In this document: one piece after another, positions 39,556 through 51,934 of the stretch
Layout: the number at the start of each line of letters is the position of its first letter
Numbering within the stretch: position 1 is the stretch's first letter
Origin: Trichobilharzia szidati
Taxonomy: Eukaryota; Platyhelminthes; Trematoda; Strigeidida; Schistosomatidae
Direction of reading: 5' to 3'
NCBI GenBank assembly: GCA_944472155.2
Contig: OX235279.1
Span: 55,959,564-56,023,563, forward strand
DNA: 64,000 nt
Notes under the pieces: model-generated
What the model was told of the DNA's origin: nothing
What the model saw: only the letters and a program-made list of their open reading frames with translations
Database searches by the model: none
Program-made: the position numbers and the translations under genes

Positions 39556-40467
39556 TAAAAGTCAATCTGAACGAAGAATATTCTTTTCAATAATTTCTCT
39601 TCAGGTTCTTACAACTATAAAATATAATATTTGTTGTCGTTACAATAATGGCCAGTTATGGGGCGGATACATTTTTAACGCAGAATATCAGATTAGTTAT
39701 GGGGTGTCAAAATAAATAGTCGTATTTGTGTGACAAACGTGCTAGGCTGAATTCAGTTACAAAATATTGTGAAATGGGAGACAATGGTGGTGATTAACCA
39801 TAATAATTAACACGTCCAGACGCTGTTCCTACCATGGCCAAACTTGGATTGATGATTCTTCTTCTCACCAAGTGTGCTCCTTCCCCTTAACCCTCTTGGT
39901 TGTTTTCTTTGCTTATTATTACAAATATCATTATTATTAATATTCGTCATAATTTATGCCCTTCATGCAAACATTCTCTCAATACTATCGGATTTTTCAT
40001 TTTTACTATCCGGACTTATTATTAGTGATATTATCTCTTTTCTCAATATATGCCTCCACCTGTTTCATTTCACACATTCGTTATTTCATTATGAACCTCT
40101 CATTGCAGTGTTACTATCTCCTGTTTAACACAGACCACTTTGTACTAGCCACTCACCTGAAACCTTTTATAACCTTGAACTGACTTGTCAATTTTCCTAC
40201 CCTACACTCTGCAAATCTATTATGGTTAATCACCACCATTGTCTCCCATTTCACAATATTTTGTAACTGAATTCAGCCTAGCACGTTTGTCACACAAATA
40301 CGACTATTTATTTTGACACCCCATAACTAATCTGATATTCTGCGTTAAAAATGTATCCGCCCCATAACTGGCCATTATTGTAACGACAACAAATATTATA
40401 TTTTATAGTTGTAAGAACCTGAAGAGAAATTATTGAAAAGAATATTCTTCGTTCAGATTGACTTTTA
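39556..40467. mobile_element. Foldback/MITE-like element with 250-bp perfect inverted ends
   Basis: The left arm 39556-39805 and the right arm 40218-40467 are reverse complements over 250 bp, with no difference I could find by eye. The spacer (39806-40217) is 412 bp of pyrimidine-rich sequence with no convincing gene; the 84- and 75-aa frames inside it have no family features. If the element proper starts AAAGTC and ends GACTTT, it is flanked by TA on both sides, as in Tc1/mariner-type insertions. The TA is also part of the palindrome, so this is not proof. A local inverted duplication is the alternative. Confidence 0.8.
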
Positions 40468-41528
40468 TTAGTCATGTTAGCCTGTAAATGGAAGACTTGT
40501 CGTGCAGTTAGATTTCGCAATACTACTGTAAAGAAGAAAATAACGACAGGGCTTGAAGAAATGCTTATGAAGATAAACGCATTACAGGTACATGAATTTA
40601 GTATGCCTTATCTTTAAGTCTTTATTTTCACATCATTTGCAAATTGGTCGAGTATCACCACATTCGATAGCTTGTTGGATTCTGCACAGCGTCTGTAATG
40701 TTCTTCTCGCAGTTCTCTTCCTCGATCGCTTTTCCGGTGTCCAAAACATATTGTTACTTTTCTGGATTCTTTTACTGATGTACTACTTGTATGTGATTAT
40801 AAGTACCAATCCCCACACTACTATGAAAGTAGTACTCTTTACGTCGATGTGAAACTGAATCTTCCTGACCTGATGCATTCAAGAGTTGTGAATTATAAGA
40901 GTTACCGTTAAGTCCTGTCTGTCGCCTAATCCAGGGATCATTCATATTCATTGACATCAGTCAGCATTTTCCAAATGTTTTTAAGCCTGATCTCGTTTTT
41001 GCCATGATTTCTAAGCTTCTCTAAACCCATCAGATGGCGCTACACAAGTTTCAATCAATAAGACCAGTGCATTATGGTTTATAATCAAAAGCTGACGCCA
41101 AAATCGGACATCCAGGAAATCAAAGTGTTTCATATCCTTTTTGCGCGACACTCCATCATGATTGTTAGACAGATAAATGGCTCCATCCAAATTTTTAAAA
41201 TTTCGCTACTGGACTTTACGCAGCACACTTCCAAACTCAAACGAAGTGTTCATCGTTCTCAGTGGGTGGGGGGCGTGTTTATTTAAAAATGGAAGTTAAC
41301 ATACAACTGATGGCTTTCAACTATGTTCCTTTCTGAGACTTGTTATGCTTTGGCTTTAAAATTCCTTCCATCCATGATTACAGTTAAATCATCTCTGAAT
41401 AATGTTCTGCATAAATAATGCCGTGGGAATGGGCCGGAAGATAAACACCAGCTTCTCGTTAACTAAATTCCATGCCATTATCTGATTTTTTTTCCTGACT
41501 CATGACGACCCTAGTTTGCCAGTTTTAG
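40468..41528. other. Non-coding stretch, nothing recognised
   Basis: Only short frames without domain features (up to 86 aa). I see no repeat ends and no splice-linked exons. Confidence 0.4.
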
Positions 41529-41720
41529 TGCGTCGGTGGCACAGTGGTTAGGACTCTCGCCAACCATGCACATGGTCCAGGGTTCGATCCCCTGCCGGCG
41601 CACACCCGATATCTATGGTCGGCCTGAATTTGGGCTACCGATATCCATGCTGAAAATTCCACACTTGTACTGAAAATACGGTGTGGAATCAAGCTGTAAA
41701 TCAAAAAAAAAAAATTAAAA
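41529..41720 (+). mobile_element. tRNA-headed SINE, family 2, copy 1
   Basis: The head (41529-41602) keeps a tRNA-like acceptor stem (GCGTCGG with CCGGCGC), an A box TGGCACAGTGGTTAG, a T stem CAGGG/CCCTG and a B box GGTTCGATCCC. A tRNA-unrelated body follows, ending GTGTGGAATCAAGCTGTAAATC and a poly(A) tail from 41701. Two further copies lie on the minus strand at 43.4 and 47.1 kb. Confidence 0.85.
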
Positions 41721-42240
41721 AAATAACATTTGCTTTTGCTGATGAAGTCGGTGCAGAAAAACTACATAATTTCTCAAATACATAGAGGAAAGCTATAATG
41801 CTTTCATACTGAATACTGACTGCAGTGGAACAGTAACTTAGTAGAAGAAGAACCCTAGGTGACAGGAATCTATAAGAATCGCAATAATTAAGCACCTTGG
41901 TGGTACAGGGTATTTTATCTCAATTACATCTTCTGCAGTTATCTACAATACGAAAAATAACCTTTCAACGTCAGCGCATAATCTGCCCATCTGTTTAGCT
42001 ATTGCATTAGCCATCGAAATATGTTTTTCCTGGCAAAATAATAGTCCCAATTTTCATTCCATATTGATAAATGTTTCTGTTTATACTAGGTTATCAGTCA
42101 AGACTAATTTGTAAAGCGTTTTAATATAATGCGATTGCTGTGGTTAAAATAGGTGGAATAGTGTTTCAGCATGGGACCTAGAGACTGGAAATCAATTTTT
42201 CCGAACAATGATGGATAGCTCATATACCAATTTTTTATAC

Positions 42241-42259
42241 ATATATATATATATATATA
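42241..42259. repeat. (AT)n microsatellite
   Basis: A short run of AT dinucleotides within AT-rich non-coding sequence. Confidence 0.85.
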
Positions 42260-43338
42260 GTTTCAAAATCGAAGCTAGTTTTTCATCTCGAGTTTGTTTT
42301 AATCTTTTATCATATATAATACACACTATCATATTTATGTCCACAAGTATTTATAAAAAATATCCTAAAATATTTGTTGAAATCAGTATCACAAAGTATT
42401 AACAATGTATACAAATAATATTTTATTGTAATCAAAAGACATCTGACAGTATAACACTGCAGGAAAAACTCAACTAGTATCTAAACTGATATGATAAAAC
42501 TGTAGGATAAAAACAGTTGCACAGCATCAATTGAAGAATTATTTACTGCTAAATTTCATAACCAATGTGTGCGCATGTGATAAGACATAATATTTTTCAA
42601 CTTTTTCTAGATTCTTGCATGTAGAAGTCGATCGCCAGTATTTTCGCTTCATACTTCTCTGTGACCTAAAGATAATTAATTAGTGAAACTTAATATTTTG
42701 TATATGAAACAATGATAAAATTTGACATTGTATGTTACCTGAAGTGAAGAATAAACGGCATCCAAACACAGAAGTATAAAAATAATTAAGATCGAAATGA
42801 AATTTGTCACCTGAAAAATTTCATCGATACAAAATATTTGGACTGTGATGTAAACGTTTAAAATTAAAATTCGTTGCCATTTTCGATATACCACCTACAT
42901 AAATGGTGATACTGAGTTGTTCGCAAAGGTTTTACAGTCCGAGAAATGAATATCTAGGTGAATAAACACTGACTCAAGATTTCTCATGACAGAGTTTTCA
43001 TTGAAATACCAATCATTATCTTCAATGTGAATTCTGAGTGCTTTTCATAAGAATTTACACCTCATTACTCAGCAAGGTTTAAAGTTAACTGCTTTCTGAA
43101 TTTCTTAGATTCTCCGTTGTTCATTTTAGTCAGTTTGGCTATAATGAAATTATTTTTATCGGTGAGAATTGAACAAAAATCATATGTTTAACAGGATTCG
43201 AACCACATGATACCAATTTAATTGTTACTTTACTGTTATTTTAATCCCAATAATCCTAATTTTGCGAACCATGAAGTTTTAGGATAGGACAATTGACAGA
43301 AAACCATTCTCTGCAACAAAATCCTCTCAGCATACAGG

Positions 43339-43547
43339 TTTTATTTATTTTTACTTTTTTTTAATTTTGATTACAACTTGATGCCACACCATATTTTCAG
43401 TACAAGTATGGAATTTTCAGCATGGATATCGGTGGCCCAAATTTTTCAGGCCGACCATAGATATCGGGTGTGCGTCGGTAGGGGATCGAACCCCGGACCA
43501 TTTGCATGGTCAGCGAGAGTCCTAACCACTGTGCCACCGACACACAC
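43339..43547 (-). mobile_element. tRNA-headed SINE, family 2, copy 2
   Basis: This minus-strand copy has its head at the right end (GTGTGTCGGTGGCACAGTGG) and its T/A-rich tail at the left. It has more changes than the other two, for example GGTTCGATCCCCTACC in the B-box region and a small insertion of two or three bases in the body. It lies directly beside the diverged satellite relative. Confidence 0.8.
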
Positions 43548-43584
43548 TAAACATTTAGTTATCTGACGCGGCAAAGTCCGAGAA

Positions 43585-43737
43585 AAACCATTTCTTCATA
43601 TGAACTTTGCTCAAGATTTAGCTCAATACTTCCATAATTATTGGGATCTGAGTGAAAGACAGGCGTGTATGAAAAGTCAATTTACAGAAATCCCAGCGAT
43701 ATTAGAACAAGTAATTCCAACGTTTCTTTCGGCAAGT
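43585..43737 (-). pseudogene. Diverged single relative of the satellite unit (codons 1-22 plus leader)
   Basis: Aligned by eye with the left-arm unit, 43592-43736 matches without gaps at roughly 70%. The match covers the first 22 or so codons, the start region and the leader as far as GCCGAA-N-GAAACGTTG. The start codon reads ACG, and most differences in the frame change the amino acid, so it is dead. A TATA-like TTTTAATATAAAAAG lies further out at 43831-43845. It shows that the unit has relatives outside the array, and that the GAAACGTTG leader box is its best kept part. Confidence 0.7.
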
Positions 43738-43849
43738 TTTAAAACCATAATATTATGCCCCAGGCGCATCATAATCCTATTAAACCACAAGTTACAACTT
43801 GGCAAATTACAAAATATTTCATTGCCATAGTTTTAATATAAAAAGCTTA

Positions 43850-45900
43850 ACAAGAATGAACATGACAAAGTATCAAGCCGTATTTTACAACAGATGCATC
43901 AAGTGAATCTGATAAATTACTCACCCAATAAAAAACCCTTGGAAATCCTTATTTGGCGAACAAAGTCAGATTCCACTTCTATTTCGCAACTCTATTTTCT
44001 ATACGGTCAGATGCCACTGCTTTACATACTGCTGTGACTCAAACTTCCACGTCAACTGGGATCCTCATTCTGTTACATATTTCTTAATGTGTCCATTACT
44101 GGTCATATTCTACTGGCTGCGCATCAAAAAACTGATGCCAAATCGGAACTGATGTAAACGAATCATATGACATGCTTATTCAAAGTATACTGTAGGGAAT
44201 TTTTCGGTCAAGTATGTGATAAATGATACGATACCTTTGTGCACTGTTGTTTCACACTTAGAAAGAAGTTTTGATAAAATTACCATTTTCAGTGTTGAAT
44301 GACACAGGTCTCAATCTCAGACGGCACATGCAGCCTTCATGTTGCAGATGCACCTCAATGATAAGTTTTAATGGGCAAGATACCTAGTTCTAAAGAGTTA
44401 TATATGACTTTTTCAGTATCTAGCAGAGTCTGGCACAAGTGCGGTTTGCAAGAATAAGAAAACAGAAGGATTTTAGGTGCATTTAAGCAATTTCTCCTTA
44501 ATTGCAGTCAAGACAAAATAAACGGTGAGATTTACTAGTATTTGTTCAGTTTACTACAAGAGTCAAAACATTTAGAACAGGTTGGATGTTTTTAATGTTC
44601 ATGTAAAGAAACTCATCCGAGGCAATTCAACGACTTTCGTGCCAGACAGTGGTAATTTGATTCTGATAGTCACCTGTTCTCACCAGAATTAACATTGAAT
44701 ATGAGGAGACATGTGCGCTAATTTGATAGCCATTGATAGTAATCCGGAATTAAAAGCCGATAGATCATTTTATCACCAGTTGCCAATGAAGAGGATCGGT
44801 GGAAATTTACATCTGTCTACGAACACCCCATTAGTTGGCACATATATGTGCGAATCCCCGAGTTTTTGACAGATGTCATTTAGACGGTTGTATAAAGTTG
44901 TATAAGAGTTAAGGTAATCAGAAGAAAAATTAGCAGCAATCCATAGAGTATCTAGCTGTTGGTTTGATACATAAATGGAAATGTGGACTACCTCATCAGG
45001 ATCCTCTAGAAGTTAAGAGCCACTGGTCAAAGATACTTAGTGAAATAGCTAGAACCGTCCACGACGATTCACATATATTCCCTCTCTATCATGAAAATTC
45101 AACATTCCTTCAAACACATTTTTCATTCTAGTATCATTTCATGGCTATCCTATTGGTTTTATGTCATTCATCGAAGTAGAGAACTTGAACCTTTTCACAT
45201 CTGTTCAAAGTCAGTTTCTGAGACAACCAATTACCAGCCCTTCTCTCTGAATGATAATAGCTGTTAAATCAGAAGTCTTCATTATAAAGTCCTTACTAGT
45301 ATTCTGAAGACATCTAGCTTAAGCCACAGATTTTTCTTCGATGGCATTTGTGATTCCCAAGATGTAAATTCACAGAACACATGAGCAAAGTTCAAGCAGT
45401 ATATAAGTGTTTCAGATGAATTGGTAATCAGAAAACTGTTTCAGCATTTTCAGTGACATGATCACTATATTTATCATATACACCATAAATTTATTGCTGA
45501 TGAAATCAGCCACCTATTCACGAGATGGTAATCCCGTATTTAAGTTTCCACCTTGGACCGAGAATTACTAGGAAATATTCAGCCAATCATGACATTCTTC
45601 GTAGTCGTGTAATTATACATTACTCATGTAAGTTAATAGGAATGAGTCTAGTGTTTCCCATTTTTATAGATCTCAACCACCAATGCAGTGCTTTTGAATT
45701 TCAAGTGGCTGTATGACTGATGGTTAACAATGATGTCCACTTAACAGTTATACAACTGCTTGAAAAAGGGAGTGCTTTTTCATGTATTTTCACGTATTTG
45801 GCAAATCGCTGTTTTTGTTGTGTTATTCACTTCAAGAACATTTTTTAAAAACTTTAACTTGACTTTTGTCTGTTAATTTATGATTTTAAACACTTATATA
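43850..45900. other. Non-coding stretch, nothing recognised
   Basis: No frame with domain features and no repeat end. The 63-aa frame at 45525-45716 is not convincing. The 5' end of the LINE that follows may begin in its last 100-200 bp. Confidence 0.4.
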
Positions 45901-45943
45901 GTCTATATTGGGTAAATTATCTTGGCTGTTCCAGTAGTTCATT

Positions 45944-46999
45944 ATGACAAAAGTACCACATAAATGTAATAGGGCGGACTGTTACTTTTTGGTAGATGAT
46001 GGAATACAGTGTAATAACTGTAAAAAGTGGTATCATAAGATGTGTAATGGATTACGTCCAGCTGCATACAAACGTTGTATTGCTCGAACATCCCACTGGA
46101 TGTGCAGAATGTGTTGCTCCCCAAAGATGACTTTGATAAGGGTGGCTCACGAACTACTGTCTAAGGCCATGGAACTTCCTGATGACACCGTGGCTAGTAA
46201 GAGTGACACAGACTGCCCGTCTGAAGATGACGCAGCAAGTGCCATCATGAATGTTACCACACCGGCGGTTACTATTTCAGTTACCCCGGAAGTAGAACCT
46301 ACTAGTTGTTCGAAGCGTCTTAGTAAGCGAAAAGGTAACCAAACGGAAGCTGCAAACAGCATCTCAGCACCAGAGAACACTGTAAGCGAAGTTCACCATG
46401 AAGGTGGTGCAGACACTGATCTTGAATGTACCATCAAAAACTGCAGCAGCCCTGAGAAGCAATTGCAGGCAGATGATCAGTGGGTAACGAAAATAAGCAA
46501 TCGGAAGAAACATAGTAATATTGATGATAGGCAAACGTCTGTCACCTGTAGCCAGGCTGCATCAATAGTGGTGCGAAAAGACATAGCCACTGCTAAACAC
46601 GACGAGCACTCCTTAGACTCTAACATAATTGTTGGAAATTTAGAAGAGTCCAAAGAATCTGATCCCGTAAAAAGGCACGATCACGACCTTAAATTAGTGA
46701 GTAGTATTATAAGGAAGATGCTCCCAGCGAATTTCCCTGGAGTATCGATTAAAAAGCTGATTAGAATAGGCAAAAGAGATGATGAATAATCTAATCAGCG
46801 TAGGTTGCTTAAAGTAGTCTTAGGTTCTCCTGATGAACGGAATCATCTACTGGCTAATGTACACAACCTTTCCGGGTCAGGAATTTCAGTCAGACCTGAT
46901 TTATCTCTTGAAGACAGACTTAAACGAAAAGAAGTTTTGTCCCAGCTAGAAACAAGACGTAAAAATGGAAACGTATGCTTCCAAGACCTGTGTGGATAA
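45944..46999 (+). pseudogene. CR1-type LINE ORF1: PHD-finger protein with one nonsense codon
   Basis: This is the first protein of a CR1-clade non-LTR retrotransposon, expected to bind nucleic acid in the retrotransposition particle. A PHD-like zinc finger is complete near the start: C8, C13, C23, C26, H31, C34, C54 and C57. A long, charged Ser/Glu-rich linker follows, then a C-terminal part (RRLLKVVLGSPDERNHLLANV) like the RRM-type region of such ORF1 proteins. An in-frame TAA at 46787-46789 splits it, and the frame then continues unbroken to 46999. Full length would be about 351 aa. ORF2 overlaps its end in another frame. Confidence 0.8.
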
Positions 47000-49963
47000 G
47001 CCGGACCGCATAGGAAGCCTCAAGGTAGTGTACACTAATATACGTAGTATCGGGAACAAATTTCATGAGCTATTTTTTTATTATTTTGATTTACAGCTTC
47101 ATTCCACACCGTATTTTTAGTACAAGTGTGGAATTTTCAGCATGGATATCGGTAGCCCAAATTCAGGCCGACCATAGATATCGGGTGTGCGCCGGCAGGG
47201 GATCGAACCCTGGACCATGTGCATGGTCGGCGAGAGTCCTAACCACTGTGCCACCGACGCACGATGCTAGGTGTATTAGTGGAAGACCTTAGCCCAGGTA
47301 TTGTGGCCATTACTGAAACATGGCTGGTTTCTGGATTAGATGACACACCTGAGCTATGCGGATTTAGTTGCTTGCGCAGCGACAGGGTTAAGGGTCGTAG
47401 AGGTGGCGGGGTTGCTCTGTATATCAACAACTCCCTACATGTTCGTTCCGTGAAATCTGAAGCGCATGACAGTGGGACAAGTGAGGTAATTAGCTGTGAA
47501 GTAAGCTTTGCAACTGGCACTTTACTCATTGGTGTTCTGTATAGAAGTCCCTTTTGTCAGTGTAATGACTTTATTTTAGATCACCTCAAACAATGGAGTG
47601 AAGACAGTAGCTGTCTTATTCTAGGTGACTTTAATGCACCTCATATAGACTGGGTAGCTGTTACATCTCCAGGATCCGCTAATAAGTTTGACAGCCAGTT
47701 ACTCTTGACTACCATGGAAAATGCCCTGACACAACATGTCTTAGGTAGTACAAGATTCGGTTCTACCCAAGGATCTTCCTTGCTGGACTTAGTGCTTACT
47801 CATGACAACGACGACGTCGATGGTCTAGTTATTCATCCACCTCTAGCAAACAGTGATCATGGGGTGTTAGATTTTAACTTCAGGGCTGGCAATTTAGTCA
47901 GTTTTCAACCCAAATCCCGACCTAGTGTTTGGCATGCTGACATAGTCGCTATAAAGGAGCCTGCTTCAACTGCCGACTGGTCAGTCAATATTGTCTCATC
48001 CATTGAAGATGAATGGGATAGATTTAAGAATACACTTGAGGGTTCCTAAAAGACCAACAAATCGGCCACCATGGATAAAGAGACAAGCTATAACACTCCT
48101 AAGGCGGAGAAAAAGGTTCTGGAATCTCTTTGTTTCTACTGGGCTACAGCAGTTCCGGCTGAAATACTGTGAAACCAGAAACCAGTGTAAAACTTTGATT
48201 CACCAGTCAAGGATAGCTTACGAAACCCAGTTAGTTAAAAGTTCACCAGGCTGCCCAAAAAGACTCTTCTCATATATCAAGAGAAGAACACGTAAGAGTG
48301 ATGCTATCCCACCTCTTATGCTTGAAGATGACCAGACAAACATGGCTGAGGATAACTTGACTAAGGCTGAGGCTTTGTCCAAGCACTTTAGTCAAGTATT
48401 CTCTGATAATATTGATACCAGCTTTGTAACTTTTCCAGAAGGTAACTTGAAAATGGCACCCTTATACATTGGAAAGGATACTGTCCTAAAGTGGCTTCTA
48501 AGGCTCAATCCTGGTAAGTCCAGTGGCCCTGATGAACTCCACCCACGTATATTAACAGAATTGGCTGAAAACATAGCCGGGCCATTGTCAATATGTCTCT
48601 GGACCAGTCTAAATGTCCAAGAGACTGGAAAGATGCCATCATTAGTCCGGTCTTCAAAACCGGATCTAGAAACTTAGTTCAGAACTATCGTCCTGTTAGT
48701 TTGACCAGTATTGTTGTTAAACTACTAGAAAGAATAATTCGTGATGCTATCATTCAGTTCATTGAAGGGAACAAACTTTTCGCTGTGGAACAGCATGGTT
48801 TTAGAGCAGGTCATTCTTGCTTGACCAACCTTCTTTTGGCCAGAGAAAGTTGGTCAAGCTCAGCTGATGCTAATATACCGGTGGATGCCATATTCATCGA
48901 CCTTAGCAAGGCGTTTGACAGGGTTTCTCATTCAGGTCTTCTAGTAAAGTTAGGTAGTCTGGGAATCAATAAAGTGGTTGCCGGCTGGATTCAAGACTTT
49001 CTAAAGGACAAAAGAAAAAGAGTACGAATTAACAGGGTTTTATCAACATGGGAATCGGTTAAGAGTGGCGTTCCTCAGGGTACAATTCTAGGCCCACTTC
49101 TTTTCTTGATTTATGTTAATGAGATTCCATCGGTAGTTAAGTCATCCTGCTTACTGTTTGCTGATGACATCAAGATATGGAGGGCTTTACACGATGACAG
49201 TGATCAACTTGCTTTGCAGGAAGATTTAAACTTGTTAAGTGATTGGTGTAAGCACTGGGCCTTAGAGATTAACTTAAGCAAGGGTGTAGTTATGCATGTA
49301 TCTCATAGTCACGTGCACAATTACTCAATGAATGGCATTGTTCTCCCTGTGGTCACTGAGTACAAGGACTTGGGAGTGGTTGTGCAGCATGACTTGAAAA
49401 CAGCAACAAACTGTAGAGCTGCAGCCACTAAGGGTTTTCGAATATTATGGGCCATACGCAAGGCTTTTGCGAATTTTGACGCTGAAATATTTCGTATATT
49501 ATATCCGACTTATATCAGACCTCATTTGGAATATGGGATCCAGGCAGCGAGCCTGTGTTTCAAATACGAAATAGACTTATTAGAAAGGGTGCAGAGAGTA
49601 GGAACTAAGCTAATAAAAGGTTTCTCAACCCTCTCATATGAAGAGAGGTTAAGTCGACTGGGTTTATTTCCACTGTCATACAGACGACTTAGGGGTGACC
49701 TAATACTAGCATACCGTATCCTAAGAAATGATTTTGGAGCAAATTTATCTAATTTATTTCTTCCTTCTAGCACCAACCAATTGCGAGGACATCACCTCAA
49801 GGTTCAGAAACCACGGTCGAATCGTATGCGTTTGGAGATCCGTTTTTCGCATCGAATTGTGAACCATTGGAACTCCCTACCGGAACACGTCGTATCAGCG
49901 CCATCCGGTGATTCATTCAAGGCGAGATTGGACCTCCTGTGTGCAACAAATCAAAAGGATTAA
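46965..49963 (+). pseudogene. CR1-type LINE ORF2: endonuclease and reverse transcriptase, disrupted
   Basis: The likely start is ATG 46965, inside the end of ORF1. The APE-type endonuclease shows AITETWL, GDFNAPHIDW (near 47621-47653) and NSDHGVLDF, so its catalytic residues are kept. Reverse transcriptase motifs are NYRPVSLTSI, QHGFRAGHS, FIDLSKAFD, GVPQGTILGPLLF and LLFADD (near 49157-49168); the C-terminal domain continues to the TAA at 49961-49963. Breaks: a SINE inserted at about 47070-47262 within the endonuclease, one frameshift near 48045 and another near 48590 that returns to the first frame. The sequence is otherwise well kept, so it is a fairly young dead copy. In schistosomes this type is known from SR1 and Perere families; I cannot say which. 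Confidence 0.88.
47070..47262 (-). mobile_element. tRNA-headed SINE, family 2, copy 3, inside LINE ORF2
   Basis: Nearly identical to the copy at 41.5 kb, in the opposite orientation, with A and B boxes intact. It interrupts the endonuclease frame between Asn-Lys-Phe-His-Glu-Leu and Gly-Val-Leu-Val-Glu-Asp. The flanks show a decayed short target duplication (ATGAGCTA on the left, ATGCTA on the right). It is therefore younger than the LINE insertion. Confidence 0.88.
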
Positions 49964-50010
49964 CACAGGCATATAGCCTACTATCTTAAATAAATTGTAA
50001 ACTGTAAAAA
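49964..50010 (+). terminator. 3' end of the CR1-type LINE
   Basis: A short 3' UTR follows the ORF2 stop, with AATAAA at 49989-49994. The element probably ends near 50010; its exact tail is unclear. Confidence 0.5.
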
Positions 50011-51934
50011 CTCTTCATACATTTAACAGCAGAAGTTTAATAATATTCATTTTCCAACAGAATTTTAGTGCATAAACTTGATTACTTAGGGATTTTGGGA
50101 GAAATGTTTGGTAACCTCCTTAATTTCGATACAGTTTTATTGATTAAATAACCTTGTGTCGGCCTAATAATATTCGTGATTATTTATTCATCGTTTGTTT
50201 GGATACATATTTTAAGATCAGAGTATAATTTGAAAAGAGTCAGTGATTTAGTATTGGTTTTTTAAAGCAAGTTAAAGACAAGAATAAATCGCACATGAAA
50301 TCTTTTTGTTCAGAACAAGAATAATTGTTCTTTTTCAAATTATTGGAATCTTTCTAATTAATAGACAAACAGTAATATTCATCAGGGTGAAGTTTTCCTG
50401 TGACTTGGTGAGAAGCTAATTTTATGACTGTAACTGGTAAGTTATTTCTTTCAATCGAAGCTTAAGTATGTTCTGTTGTCACTTATTGGAACTGTCTAGT
50501 TAAGTATGAGAACTGTAAAGCAATCCAATAAATTATGCGCTGTCAAAGATTTTTCATTATTGGAATAACAATAGTAACTTTTATCACAAACTGACAATTT
50601 GTAGAGCAATTAGAAATACAGAACACTAGAAAATATTATAGTCTCAAAGTGGAAATCACCTGCGGTGTATAGCGATGAGTTTGAGAGGGATTGAACACAG
50701 GACGGTCAGGTTTTCAAAGAAATGACAGCCAGTTCCTCGCAATCTAGTGATTTATAATTTCTGAATCGTATTATAACGTCATTACTGATTGCTGTTTTAG
50801 ATTAGCACTGATTCTTAACTTTGACTTGATGTGTTTCAAAAAAAATATTTAAACGCATAAAACCGAATGAAACCGTAGCTTATTGTGTTAAGTTATCTAA
50901 CTTAAACCTTTGGATCTCAGTATCAAACTCCATTTCAGTCATTAATCACCCGATGTTATCATCAGTGTTCAAATATTAAGTGCAATTCTGTTGCATAAAA
51001 TATGACCACGTATGGGGCTGTCGAATAGAGTATATGAACAGGTAAAATAATCACTCATTTTGAGAACACAAAGTTCAAGTAAACGATTTTAAGTTACAAT
51101 AGTTAAAAGAAGTATATTTGGCCTTTTACATAGATAGTAAATCAATAACGTAAGCTCAAACTGACTTAATTATGCAAATATACACTTACTAACAATCCAT
51201 TTATTAATGGAGTTTCTGAAATGAATCTTGATTGATACAGTGGCTATTTAACTGATCAAGTAACTGTATAAATTGATTGATTCAGTATTGATCAAGATTA
51301 TGTTCAAATTTGTTCTTTATCAATAAAAGAAGAATTAAACTCAGTGTTTATTCAGCTTTGAAACTGCTAACTAACTTAGAAAAATGTAAGCTAAGAATTA
51401 ATTTAAAGCACAGTTCTTTGGGACCATCCCTTCAGTCATTAGATAAACTATCTGCTTTCACATTTCAGCTTTCCTTCTTTCCATATAAGTTATGTCCCAT
51501 GATAACAGATTCATAGTGAGCATTTATGTGAATTATTTTCTTCATACAAAACAATTTTAGGAAGAATGTGATTATTTTGTGAAATTGAACACTTCTGTCA
51601 AACATTAACTTCGTTAGACTAACTTCCTATACATCTTATATTAGTTCATTACATGACAGATGTAATTAGCTACAACAAGAAAGTAATCATATCTAGTGAA
51701 AATAAAACTACCGCTTTGATGAATTTCATTTCGAAACAGAAAGTGTGTTTTCTTTGTGCAGTATTTTAAACGCAACTGTCAACAGACTTACTCCATGATG
51801 GCTTTCACTTGAACTGTGTAGGCCCTTTTCAAGGATAATCACAAATATCGATTCACTTCATGTTGATTGAACGTTCTCAACCTTTAACCCTGTCAAACAA
51901 TTTAATCACTCCTACTGTCGGATTTATATCATTT
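50011..51934. other. AT-rich non-coding stretch, nothing recognised
   Basis: No domain-bearing frame, no element end and no tRNA-like region. The 68-aa frame at 51310-51516 has no features. Confidence 0.45.

Noticed and set aside
39874..40183. Leu/Ile-rich frames of 84 and 75 codons as membrane proteins
   Set aside because: They arise from the pyrimidine-rich spacer of the inverted-repeat element, run into its right arm or overlap each other, and have no family features.
41529..41602. A functional tRNA gene
   Set aside because: The anticodon arm does not fold properly, and the same head with the same body occurs three times, so it is a SINE head.
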